Assembly (NCBI GenBank): GCA_022457155.1
Contig: JAJGOT010000091.1
Location: 851,001 to 915,000, forward strand
Direction: 5' to 3'
Length of the DNA: 64,000 nucleotides
From: Cladopsammia gracilis
Taxonomy: Eukaryota > Cnidaria > Anthozoa > Scleractinia > Dendrophylliidae
Under the pieces are notes generated by a model that was not told where the DNA came from, did no database searches, and saw nothing but the letters and a program-made list of their open reading frames with translations. Shown piece after piece: positions 54,532 through 64,000 of this stretch (position 1 is its first letter; the number at the start of each line of letters is the position of its first letter). The position numbers and the translations under genes were made by a program.

Positions 54532-54747
54532 GACTTCGAGCAGTCTCTCTTTTCCAGCTTAGTCCGTCGAGCGAGAAACGAAAAACACGTTAGCGAACGG
54601 ATAATTGGCCGCGCGAAACTGGGGGCGAGGCAGGCACGCGCACGTGCCTGCCTCGCCCCCAGTTTCGCGCGGCCGTTATCCGTTCGCATGTGTGTTTTGT
54701 TTCTCGCTCGACGGACTAAGCTGGAAAAGAGAGACTGCTCGTAGTCT
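54532..54747. mobile_element. 216-bp foldback MITE, 12-bp target duplication
   Basis: A near-perfect palindrome: arms of about 108 bases start GAC(T/TA)CGAGCAGTCTCTCT and continue TTTCCAGCTTAGTCCGTCGA, meeting at GGCACGCGCACGTGCC. Flanked by ATGTTTGCTGTA at 54520-54531 and 54748-54759. The GC-rich core contrasts with the AT-rich surroundings. ORFs on both strands across it are mirror images of the palindrome. Confidence 0.92.
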
Positions 54748-55073
54748 ATGTTTGCTGTATTTGTTACGTTTTGAGTAGATCGTACAATAAGTTAAAGTCC
54801 CGTTTGCAGTGTAAATAAACAGGAAATAAATATATTATAGTTAGTTGTATTTTTGTAGTTTATATAACGCAAATAAATAAAATTCTATCAAATGAAAAGA
54901 ACGGTGCCTCGTATGGTGCTGTTAATGATCCAATTTTTCCAGAGTGGAATCACATTCATGTAGACAGTGAAACAGGACCTTAGAAAAGTTGTTAATGTTG
55001 TACTTAAGTTTTTCAATAGCTATTTTTTATTGTGTATCTGAAAGTTTCTCTCATTCGTGAAAAATTTTTTTTT

Positions 55074-55110
<37 letters not shown>

Positions 55111-55151
55111 TTTTTTTGGGGGGGGTCTTCTGAGGCTAAAAGCGATTATTA

Positions 55152-55187
55152 ATCGACGTTTCGGCCTGTTTAACCGGCCTTCTTCAG
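55152..55187 (-). ncRNA. Hammerhead-ribozyme-like motif
   Basis: On minus: CTGAAGA, then AGGCCGGTTAAACAGGCC (possible stem II), then GAAAC-GTC. Hammerhead cores need CUGAUGA...GAAA; here one core U is A. A diverged second copy in the opposite orientation is at 55258-55300. Such motifs are known from Penelope-like elements and other animal retroelements. Activity is doubtful. Confidence 0.4.
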
Positions 55188-55379
55188 GAAATTAAGAAAA
55201 TCAAGGTCAATATGGCAAACTGTTGTTTCAGTCCGCCATATTGACTGTTGTTTTCTTAATTTTCTGAAGAAGGCCAGTTAATAAAGCAGAAGAATGTCGA
55301 AAAACAATTTTTTTTAACTAGGAAATTTTTTCTATCAAATATCTGAAAAGGGATTTCTTTATGGGGTCGAAAAAAAAGC

Positions 55380-55765
55380 CGAAAAAAAAAAATTCGGCTT
55401 TTTTTTGGCTTTCTTTCTTTTTTCTCTCTTCCTTCTTCCCCCCTTCTTATCTTGTTCTTCAGATCTTCCTCTCTTATTTTCATCCTATCCTATCTCATCT
55501 TACCTCCTCTCCCTTCTTTCTTCTCCCATCCCTTCTCTTCCCTTCCCTTCATCTTTCTCCGTAGATCACAATTTATCCCTCAATTTATCCTATTATCCTC
55601 CCCTCCCTTGTTCCCATCGCACCCCCCTTTATGCCACACTTACTAATATCACTGAGAAATTATGAAATGAAGAATTTTTTGTGTGCACTTACCTGGAGTC
55701 GAACTCCCACCCGTCAGATGTGTAGTCCACTGTCCTTACCACTGCGCCACCAGGACTGCGATGAA
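55380..55765 (-). repeat. SINE: tRNA-like head plus long purine tract
   Basis: On minus, GTCCTGGTGGCGCAGTGGT (A box) and GGAGTTCGACTCC (B box, complement of 55695-55707) with CCAGG closing five base pairs of an acceptor-like stem. This is followed by about 240 bases of G/A-rich sequence. The anticodon arm is not convincing. Same organisation as 41690-41882. Confidence 0.62.
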
Positions 55766-56076
55766 AAGTGACGCATATTTTTTGGTATTATTGCTTATTA
55801 TTGTTCCCAGACTCGCCTCGGCCAAAATTTAATCCTAACTAGAACTGAGAAAAAACCTAGTGAAAATTAAATTTACCTGCAACATATACTTTGTTGCCTA
55901 CTAGAAAATACGTTTCTTTAATCTCTTTTCGAATGAAACACGGACCCGAAACAACGTCTGCTATTACACACTAACACTAACTCCCACAAAACTAGTGGGC
56001 AAATCCCAAGGGAATCTTTTCTTTGAGTTATCTTTGACAAGTCTTTGACTAATTAGCGGGCAGTTTTTGTTAAATA

Positions 56077-56900
56077 TTCATGCGTTTCTTCCCAAGGTTC
56101 CCATGGGATTTGCATGTTGATTTTATGCGCGTTAGAACGAGTATGAGCATGTGATCATTCTGTGCAACTCTGAAGGCCACAGCTCTTGCAGAAACGAAGC
56201 AAATCCCCTCTGAATATTGAAACAATGGAAAATTGTTAATGAGCAAAAATGAGCTATTTTTTTAAGAAATCGAAGAGGACTAAGTTTTGCTCATTAACCG
56301 TTTTCTATTGTTTAAATGTTCATGCGTTAATTGCCAAGGTTCCCTTGGGATTTGCATCCTAATTATATGCGCGTTAGAAAGAGTGTGAGCACGTGACCAT
56401 TCTGTGCACCATTCTGTGCAACTTTCAAGTCCACAGCTCTTGTAGAAACGGAGCAAATCCCCTCTGAATATTGAAACAATAGAAATTTGTTAATGAGCAA
56501 AAATGAGCCATTTTGTTAAGAAATGGAAGAGGACTAAGGTTTGTTCATTAACCGTTTTCTTTTGTTTTAATATTCATGTATTAATTGCTAAGGTTCCCTT
56601 GGGATTTGCGTCCTAATTTTATGCGCGTTTGAAAGAGTGTGAGTACGTGATGATTCTGTGCAACTTTCAAGGCCAGAGCTCTTGTAGAAACAGAGCAAAT
56701 CCCGTCTGAATATTGAAACAATAGAAATTTGTTAATGAGCAAAAATGATCCATTTTTTGAAAAATCGAAGGACTCATTTTAGCTCATTAACCATTTTGGG
56801 ATTTGGGATTTGCGTCCTAAATTGATACGCGTTAGAAAGAGTGAGAGTATGTGATCATTTTGTGCAACTTTCAAGACCACAGTTCTTTTAGACGTTTGCC
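56077..56900. repeat. Tandem array, about 245-bp unit, 3.3 copies
   Basis: Units begin near 56077, 56316, 56569 and about 56800 (partial). Each has CCAAGGTTCCC-TGGGATTTG, TATGCGCGTTAGAA, TTCTGTGCAACT, CACAGCTCTTG and AATATTGAAACAAT, ending GCTCATTAACCGTTTTCT. Copies differ by scattered substitutions and a GCACCATTCTGT duplication in copy 2. Confidence 0.88.
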
Positions 56901-57666
56901 GAGTTTCACGTTTTGAATTAATTTGTCCTGCTTCGTCCAGTTCTGAAACTTTACGAGGAGTAAGGCTGGAACTCCGAAACCTTTACCTTATTCCAGACTT
57001 CATGCTTCTTACGACTGATCAGTTTCCTGGCAAATGGTACCCTTTTCTAAACCAAAACTCTCTGATTTCTTCACCTTATCCCAAAATAACTCTGCTTGAA
57101 AATCATACCCCTAACAACGGCACATGCCCATATACATATATGAGTATATATGAGAGTACTTTCCCCAATTTGCGAGAGCTGGCATGGGTGGGTCATGAAA
57201 GCATGGCCTCGGCGTGAAAAGGAGCAAAGAAAAAAAATTGGAAGGTGGAGGGGAGAGGAAGTAAAGCACTTCCTATGCCCTCCACTCAATATTTAATAGT
57301 AATACAATTAACATGAGAAGGTTGACTTGAAAGAGGAAGCATTTCCCTGGCTTCTTTTTATTGTCTATTATAATACATTATTGTATTTCAGTACAGTTTT
57401 CCAGTTTTTTGTCTTCTGTACATATATACAAGTTAGAGTAGAAAGGCATGTGATACAGCATTAAACTAGAAAATACAGTATCAAGTTTTCTTTGCTGATC
57501 TTTGTTGACGCCAAACATAGCCATGTAACTACGGAGCATCCATTTTTGATATTGACTGACATGCACCCTGGGTTCTTGAATGGACTTTGCCCCTTAGTGT
57601 CAGGTGTCCAGTTTACAGATGTCTTCATAGGGGATTCTATCAATTCTCTTCCCTCTGCGAGGACCC

Positions 57667-57950
57667 TGGAGAAACAGAAAAATAATGTAGGCATGTAATG
57701 CGTACAGAACTGCAGGTATTGGGCATCACATTCTTAACTTCACCCGCATGAACATGGACTGTTCACAGTTCCGTTTTTTCTCATGTGTTTGTCCAGTTGA
57801 TCGATGATTAGCTGCTATCTTTAGTTTCATGGTGCACTAGAAACTGGGAAGAGTACAAAAACTGTTCAAGGGGTGGGTGAAAGTGAAGATAGTTGGGGGG
57901 GTGGGGGGAAGGGGGGGCTTTAGTCTCCCAAAAAAGTATAGTTGACTTAC
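57667..57950. other. Last intron of KIN17 copy
   Basis: Bounded by GTAAGT and TTTCTCCAG on minus. G-rich run near 57895-57917; nothing else seen. Confidence 0.6.
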
Positions 57951-58051
57951 ATCTTTAAGATCCAATGTGAATGAAAAACTCTTTTCATCCAAAGATCCAA
58001 GCGAAGCTGTTGACCCTCTGTGGACACCATTTACAACCAACACAATCTTAC

Positions 58052-59138
58052 CTAAGGATGAAAATCTAAATACTCCTTAGTGTGTGTCATACATCATCAC
58101 AATATTTGTTGAGGACTAGGTTAAGAGAAATTAAACAAAGGCTCCTACTATCAAGCCAACATGTAAATGCAAAAAATTCGGACCTTCCCTTCTCCTTCAT
58201 GCTTTGATTCATGGTCACCGACCCCCACCCCTGCGTCCAATCCCCCACCCTCCCTTGCTTCCAATGCCATCACCATAGAGAAGGCAGGTGACCACTACAT
58301 ATTGTGGGCTCAATGTTTGCCGACCCTCCTTTCTGTTAGGTGATTTTGCTCCACTGACCCCTCCCCCACTCCTTGCATTTAACTTCCCACCCTCCCCTCC
58401 CCTCCCTCAAATGCCCTCCCCATTGGTAAGACAGCTACAACTCAATCAATATGCTTTGCGTATTCATGAGTTTAAAAGGGATCACATTTGGCTGGGGTAC
58501 TGGAGGATTAATGCACCAATGTATTTGTTATCCTAACAATGTTAAAGTGTGCTATTGCGACCAAATCATGGTAGTACAAATTGAACAGTTACCCAATACT
58601 GGGATGGCTGTGAAACCTAATGCTGGGATGACTGTGAACAGTTACCTAATGCTGGGATGACTGTGAACAGCTACCTAATGCTAGGATGACTGTGAACAGT
58701 TACATTAATGTACATGTTGTAGTTCAAATTTATCCTTGGTTCAAATTTTATTTTCCTTTGTTTTTGGCTATGGTAATGTATGATAATGAGTTTTAAACAA
58801 AGGAAAATAAAATTTGAACCAAGGATAAATTTGAACTACAACATACACAAGAACCAAAAAAGAAGGTACATAGATACATTTGCTATAGTCGGAGACTCCT
58901 TGTCTTAAAGCATTGTACGTCAGTAAGCGCTGTGTTAATTAGATCACTTAACTTCTGTGTTTTATTAATTTTTAGTGCAATCTGCAAGGCTTTGTAATAG
59001 TATGTCTTTGATTTTATTCGATAATTTGTGTTATTCATGTACTTGTTTTGCCCGCCACGAATAGCTTTCCAGCCATTTGCAAAGCAAACCAAACCATCCA
59101 ACTCTTGTATTGTTGTACAAAGAATAAATTGTTGTAAA

Positions 59139-59174
<36 letters not shown>

Positions 59175-59190
59175 AAGCACTGGTTTGTAC
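58052..59190. repeat. KIN17-copy intron with repeats
   Basis: Holds a C-rich stretch (58220-58425), a roughly 30-bp tandem of TGACTGTGAACAGTTACCTA- and ATGCTGGGA-type units (58585-58705), the MITE at 58716-58842 and (GTT)n at about 59137-59173. A minus-strand frame at 58883-59101 (IKSKTYYYKALQIALKINKT) is probably part of a dispersed repeat. The KIN17 exon expected here was not found. Confidence 0.6.
58716..58842. mobile_element. Palindromic MITE, GTTGTAGTTCAAATTT ends
   Basis: Left GTTGTAGTTCAAATTTATCC plus TTGGTTCAAATTTTATTTTC; right is its precise complement. The roughly 55-bp arms surround a short TATGGTAATGTATGATAATG centre. Related to 14027-14182. Confidence 0.85.
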
Positions 59191-59447
59191 CTTAACTGTT
59201 CCTTTCTTTTTGTAGTATCTATCCGATCTCCAAGCTTTTTGGTGACAACTTTAACGACGATTCCCTGTAAAAGAAAGAAAACAATGTGTTAAATGGACTA
59301 CATGTACATTGTATCTATGAAAAAGGAAACAGGGAATTCTTTTAGACTACTTTCATGAAACAGTTTTTTTTTGCATGGAAAATTTCCTTTGGATACCTTT
59401 GCTATCCAGTTAATTTTGCGACTGATTTTTTTTTTCTGCTCCTCCAT

Positions 59448-60530
59448 CTGCAAGAGAGTAATCCATGTATTTTTCAGTATCAAGAAAAGTGTTACTGGTT
59501 AGGAGAGTATTGAACACATCTGTCTGATTATGGTGGTATCTGATTACGGTGGTATTAATAAATGGATGGATAAATAAATAAATAAATAAATAAATAAATA
59601 GAGCAATAGGATGTCAAATCAGAACCAAATCTCTTGTAAAATAAACAACAAAAATCCTGCGTCACTTCCATTATTTCCTCCAAAGCATGCCGGGCCAGGT
59701 GGCTCAAGAATTCGGCAGCCCAGGAAGAACTTTTGAATGCCTTAAGTGAGGGAGCTTAAACTTTAGAGGACGACAGACATTTGAATTCCAAACAATCGTA
59801 TGTTTTTTGTTTTTTCAATTTTAACAGTTTTTGGCGGGAAAATGACGTCACAAGGGTAATACCAAAATTATTTTTTTCTCGTTATGGCAAAATTAGTCAG
59901 TGATTTTAAAGAACACGTTAAGACACATTTAAGTGTGAAAAAATTATCGAAAAACCACGATTGGTTAAAAAGTTATGGCGTTTAAAAGTTCCTATTGTTT
60001 CTAAAAATAGTAACAAAATGGCGGGAAATTCAAAATTGAGATCTCTGTATCTTTTGAAACAATTGTTAGAACAAATGGTACCATGTAAAGGTATAACTGC
60101 TGAAGAGGTTTCATTTGAATGATCACACCATAGGATTTCTACAGCAGACTCAAAAGTTAGAACAAATGGTACCATGCAAAAGTACTGCTGAAGAGGTTTC
60201 ATTTGAATGGTCACACCATAGAATTTCATTAACAGACTCAAAAATTAGAACAAATGCTACCATGCAAAAGTACTGCTGAAGAGGTTTCATTTGAATGGTC
60301 ACACCATAGGATTTCAACAGCAGACTCAAAAGTTAGAACAAATGCTACCATGCAAAAGTACTGCTGAAGAGGTTTCATTTGAATGATCACACCATAGGAT
60401 TTCATCAACAGACTCAAAAGTTAGATGAAAGTGTGATGTACTAACCACAAAACCACAGTACCTCACTAGGGGAAAGGAATTAAAAATACAGCAGATATTA
60501 AATATAATAGTTACATTGTTCTGTACTCAC
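59448..60530. repeat. KIN17-copy intron with satellite array
   Basis: (AAAT)n at about 59568-59601 and the 87-bp satellite at 60065-60427. No exon was recognised. Confidence 0.6.
60065..60427. repeat. Satellite, about 87-bp unit, four copies
   Basis: Unit words: AAAAGTACTGCTGAAGAGGT, TTCATTTGAATG(A/G)TCACAC, CATAGGATTTCA and CAGACTCAAAAGTTAGAAC. Copies are very alike, implying recent spread. A lone diverged unit is in SBF intron 3 (9400-9480). Confidence 0.88.
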
Positions 60531-60666
60531 CCACTTGGTCCTGGCACAGGTTCTTCTTTTTACTGGCCGGCATCGCAAAGGTTACTGATACATGTAACAA
60601 CAAAATAACATCGATTTTAAATTTAATTTTTATGATTATTTCCACAATGAAAAGTTTCTTAATATA

Positions 60667-61165
60667 CCTGTTTCACTAGTACTTGAGCAACGTAACTACA
60701 ATACCCACAGTGCATCATCTAATCAAGTAGTCGTACCCTCATTTCGAACTAACCCCAGGAGATTCTGCCCGATCGTTACTGGAAGATTTTTTTGGAACGG
60801 TATTCCACAATTAATCAGAGACAAACCATCTAAAAATATGTTTAGGAAAGCACTTTTATGCTGGTACCTTGCTCAATACCAATGAAACATCACCTTTTTT
60901 GAATTTTACCGAGCTATTTTTATAAGCTTTCCTTTACTTTTTTACTAAAAAATTACAAGTTTTTTGTTATACTGACATAACTTAAGGGGCACAATATTAG
61001 TTTATCTAGATGTGATTTAATTTAAGTGGTGTAATTTTGTACTGTATGTTTTCTTTCCTTCAAAATTTTATACTTTTTTTACTTTCTTTTCTTTTTTCAC
61101 CATATATTCAATTCTGTATTATCATCTGTTAAGGTTTGGAGAAATAAATAAATGAAAAAAAATGA
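60667..61165 (+). mobile_element. LINE 3' end
   Basis: The frame just before the stop at about 60884 reads VVVPSFRTNPRRFCPIVTGR, FFWNGIPQLIRD, KPSKNMFRKALLCWYLAQYQ, the pattern of non-LTR element C-termini (R-T ... G ... FWN-IP ... K ... FK/R). It is followed by a 3' UTR and an AATAAATAAATG-A-rich end at 61143-61168. The upstream part is missing. Confidence 0.62.
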
Positions 61166-63126
61166 AAAACCAATTTTAACTTTTTTATACAACAACTGTA
61201 AAATTTATATCAATAATTTTATTACATGTTTATACTAAACAATGGTTTCAATGGATATTTGGCATAAATACTACAAATTACAGTAATAGTAAATTAAATT
61301 TAAGATTTACAGACATCAAAATGCATGGCTACTAAACGGATGAAAAAACAGATGGCCAAGCCGTTTCAAATGGTTACCATGAATGGACGAACCCGCTGAG
61401 GAGCAATTTTGAATGGATGAAGTTGAATGGCTGAACGGCAGAAGAAAAGTTTCGAATGGATGAAGTTGAATGACTGAACAGCAGAAGAAAATTTTTGAAT
61501 GGTCACAGTGAACGGCTGAAAAGCAAAATCATTATTCTGAATGGCTGGCTGTGAACGGCTGAATGGCTAAAAAATTATTTTGAATGGCTCGCGCTGAACG
61601 GCTAAACGACAGAAGAAACATTTCAAACGGCTGGCTGTAAACGGCTAAAACGGCTATCGAAAAATTGTGAGCCAACAATCAAGAACACAAAGGGCTATAC
61701 AGTTCCGAAGAAATTTGACCGACAGCTGCAAAGGTGATCTTAAAATGATAAGATGTCAATATCGGCAAGTTGTACATGTGTAATATGCCCATGAAAAAAA
61801 AAATTATCCTAATTTTTAAAAAAGACAAATGGTTATACAATACAATAGCTAGTGTGACCTAGTGTGCCAAATGCCCAAACGAAAGCGGTTGAAAACAGGT
61901 TGAAGATCAGAGTTTTCTGACAACAAGCGTGCAAAACCAAAACGATTTTTGTTTGGGTCATTTACGCTCAGTTGCCAACAGCAATTAAAAATAATGTTTA
62001 CATTTACTGAACACTTTATTAAGAACAATAAAACCATCAGATTAATACTGTTCGAGTACTATACACTATTAAACCAAAGCATAACTCAGCTGCGTTTTGC
62101 TATAATTTGCATACGAGACAGTGTTGGTAACTCAACACACCATTTGTCCAATCGCTTCTAAGAATTCTCTGTTTTCTTTGTAGTTTTGCTGGACAAAATT
62201 AAGACTAAGCTTTTCCAAACTCCCTGCTTTCATTTCCAAGTATCATTTGGGCAAAAGAATGACTATATACTCTGAAGGTGATTCTCTTTTTGAATAGCGA
62301 GATGTTTACAGTATATCCAAAAGGTTTCAAATTACTTTTGACATATGCAAATTGGGCGGTGAGCAAACGAAAACAAAAATAAATCAACGGTTAATTTAAG
62401 TCCATGGCCAAAAGTATAGAGCTCTTCCGATAGCCATAAAAATGGCTAGAAATGTTTTTAATTGTTTGTCAATGGATAAGCGTAGCTGTTAGTTTTTGTC
62501 TACATGGATACTAACGGATTGGCCATTCGAATGGCTGAATATTTTTTCCGAACAGATAGCCCTAGCCGTTCGAACGGCTGAAGATTTTTTTTGAATGACT
62601 GAATAAATTTTTTGAATGGCTAATCACAAAATCACATCCGTTCAAACAGCCTCCTGCCATTTGTGAAAGGCAAGTGAAAGGCTTGAACAGATAGCTGTCA
62701 GTATCGTTTTCACGTGAGAGGTCACAAATGTTGTTTGTAAACCAAGTGAACATTTTTTTTAAACATTACACAGTTGTGAATATTGAAAAGGGTAAAATAT
62801 TCACCAATGGCTTTCCATACAAACACTGTACATTGCATCATGTTTACCCTACTTACCTTCTATAAGACAACAGCATAACTACAGAATACAGGGCCAATTT
62901 CCTAGGTAGATTTGTTGAGGTGGCTCAGTGGCTCGCCTGTCCACTGGTGAGCCACCGAACCACTCTGTAATATACATGTACCTTCCTCATTCTTTAAACA
63001 CTCAATTCAACTGGCGAGCATACACATTTCTTGTTCTTTAAACTCTTACGTTTCCTGTTTCACTGACAGAGCCACTTCAGTGAGAGTCCTAGAAAATTGG
63101 CCCTGCATTCTGTAGTTGCTCCAGAC

Positions 63127-63400
63127 ATATATCTTATTGACCAAGCGCAAGGACCGTACTGGGAGAATATTTGCCCGAGGTCTTGACAGTACGGACCAAG
63201 CGCAGCGAGGTCTGTACAGAAAGGACAGAGGGCCGATATTCTCCCAGTACGGTCCCGAGCAAGCTTGGTTGATAAGAGATTTATTACACGACTCCTGCCG
63301 GTGGGAGGATTGCGCGGGATCATTCGGGAGAATGCCCGGTCCAATACTTAGAGAATATTGGACCGGCAATCAAGCATTCTGCTTGGTTGATTTTAGTTAT
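63127..63400. mobile_element. Composite inverted-repeat MITE
   Basis: GACCAAGCGCAAGGACCGTA plus CTGGGAGAATATT on the left pairs with GATATTCTCCCAGTACGGTC plus AAGCTTGGTTGA on the right (63233-63274). A further pair (GGTCCAATACTTAGAGAATA/TTGGACCG) follows. The GGACCAAGCGCAGCGAGGTC segment resembles the centre of the element at 3831-4002. Confidence 0.7.
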
Positions 63401-63707
63401 TGGCCCTCTGACTGACTTAGTCGTGTAATAAAGACAATTATTCACTAAGTCACACAATAGATTGACACATGTTGGATACGAAACGTCTTATGAACTGTGT
63501 ATCATCATTTAGGGTCTACAATATTTTCGTTTAACTCATAACTTCTTTAATTTAAGCTACGTAAGCTAAGCTTAATTATGTTTGGTACCTCGTCACGGCA
63601 CTGTTTCTGGCACATTTGACAATACCAACTTAACTTCTGCGATCCTTTAGCCTTATCCTGTTTGCTATGGCTTATGGAGTTAACGGTCCTTCCTTTTCTT
63701 TTCCCAT

Positions 63708-64000
63708 ACTGCAAAGATTTAGCTAGAAGAGCTTCAATTCAGGTCTCACTATAACGACGTCGATAACGACAACGTAATATTTTTGTCCGCCATTGGAATA
63801 CCAACATTCAATGCGAGCTGTGCCCGTTCCAGTTTCCAGCAGCTGCTTGAGCCAGCGGTATGTAGGGCTGGTAAAACACAACATCGACAACACCTTGACT
63901 ATAACTTGTTCTTGACATACAGTAGAAGTTCCCGATCATTCAAAATGCGAAGCCAAGGTGGTTGCTTTGAGAGTTCAGACCACAAGGGTCTTAACTTTGA
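63708..64000. other. Sequence upstream of KIN17 copy
   Basis: Would be the 5' region of the KIN17 copy. Nothing else was recognised up to the edge. Confidence 0.4.

Larger units (their letters stand above)
52979..57599. repeat. Satellite and MITE region
   Basis: No intact gene. In order: degenerate tandem of ATTGTGTTACATTA, CCCCATATAG-type units (about 52985-53300); CATCAAATTTCTCCTTACAA repeats (53570-53740); the 216-bp foldback element (54532-54747); (GT)n at 55076-55107; hammerhead-like motif (55152-55187); pyrimidine tract plus tRNA-like head (55380-55765); 245-bp tandem array (56077-56900). 56900-57599 shows nothing clear. Confidence 0.6.
60585..63588. repeat. Largest KIN17-copy intron: LINE tail and diverged satellites
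   Basis: Contains the LINE end (60667-61165), GAATGGCTGAACGGC-type repeats (about 61330-61660 and 62480-62640), an inverted pair CTACAGAATACAGGGCCAAT at 62878-62900 and 63093-63117, and the MITE at 63127-63400. A minus frame at about 62262-62160 (MKAGSLEKLSLNFVQQNYKE) is unassigned. Confidence 0.6.
57600..63707 (-). pseudogene. KIN: KIN17 (KIN) gene copy, intron-bearing, disabled
   Basis: Exon-like pieces on minus: 63707-63589 (MGKEKEGPLTP, stop, AIANRI, then KGSQKLSWYCQMCQKQCRDE in a shifted frame); 60584-60531 (VTFAMPASKKK); 59447-59397 (MEEQKKKISRKINWIAK); 59264-59191 (GIVVKVVTKKLG, then frame-shifted DRYYKKKGTVK); 58051-57951 (KIVLVVNGVHRGSTASL, DEKSFSFTLDLKD); 57665-57600 (GPRRGKRIDRIPYEDICKLD plus T, stop). 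Splice signals flank each. The order matches KIN17: C2H2 zinc finger, linker, first and second SH3/KOW domains. Damage: nonsense codon and 1-base deletion in exon 1, 5-base insertion in the KOW exon. The winged-helix exons and the EVxDxY...LETVIP exon were not found. KIN17 is a nuclear DNA/RNA-binding protein; this copy could not make it. Confidence 0.82.

Noticed and set aside
54489..54744. Mirror-image ORFs on both strands containing GARQARARACLAPSFARP
   Set aside because: They arise from the 216-bp palindrome.
55256..55665. Several Ser/Leu/Phe- or Lys/Arg-rich ORFs
   Set aside because: They are frames of a long pyrimidine tract that belongs to a SINE-like repeat.
55685..55765. Possible functional tRNA gene on minus
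   Set aside because: A and B boxes are good, but the acceptor closes only five pairs and the anticodon arm does not fold cleanly; a long purine tail follows, so a SINE is more likely.
1..64000. CRISPR arrays, bacterial operons, riboswitches, integron or prophage features
   Set aside because: The window is eukaryotic; tandem arrays here have long, diverged units without spacer structure.

Overview
This is eukaryotic nuclear DNA: AT-rich, intron-containing and densely packed with transposon debris. Gene content (SBF/MTMR5-13, TELO2, a rhodopsin-like GPCR, KIN17, an EEA1-type FYVE domain) is metazoan. A Ngaro/DIRS retroelement, Tx1/L1-like LINEs, a Merlin-like transposon and many palindromic MITEs suggest an invertebrate, most likely an anthozoan cnidarian such as a stony coral. 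The taxon is an inference from style and content, not a database match.

Layout. 1-3550: a Ngaro-type tyrosine-recombinase retrotransposon on the minus strand, cut by the left edge. 4024-12150: the first eight coding exons (376 codons) of an SBF1/2 gene on the minus strand, reconstructed from splice sites and family similarity; a second, decayed DIRS/Ngaro element lies in its sixth intron. 12200-16190: intergenic with MITEs and a tRNA-like SINE head. 16191-18761: TELO2 as one intronless ORF, minus strand. 21626-22714: intronless GPCR with altered micro-switch residues, minus strand. 22800-28260: MITE field, including a TTAA element whose unoccupied target sequence is also present in the window. 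28261-29204 and 35007-39563: two plus-strand genes for secreted lysine-rich proteins, each a signal-peptide exon, a phase-1 intron and one basic exon. 39600-48730: nested mobile DNA, with a Merlin-like element split by a LINE that has a 15-bp target duplication, a 260-bp MITE and a second LINE fragment. 49085-52978: degraded EEA1-like FYVE exons whose intron is occupied by a 2.93-kb element with 41-bp inverted ends and a PIF1-helicase scrap. 53000-57500: satellites, a 216-bp foldback element, a hammerhead-like motif and a 245-bp tandem array. 57600-63707: an intron-bearing but broken KIN17 copy, minus strand, full of satellites and LINE tails.

The host genes do not form a pathway: SBF is a membrane-trafficking and phosphoinositide protein, TELO2 stabilises PIKK kinases, KIN17 is a nuclear nucleic-acid-binding protein. 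The most novel-looking unit is the pair of secreted lysine-rich genes, which may be extracellular-matrix or skeletal-matrix proteins (inference). The best genome-history evidence is the set of precise insertion boundaries and the two decaying host-gene copies in the right third.
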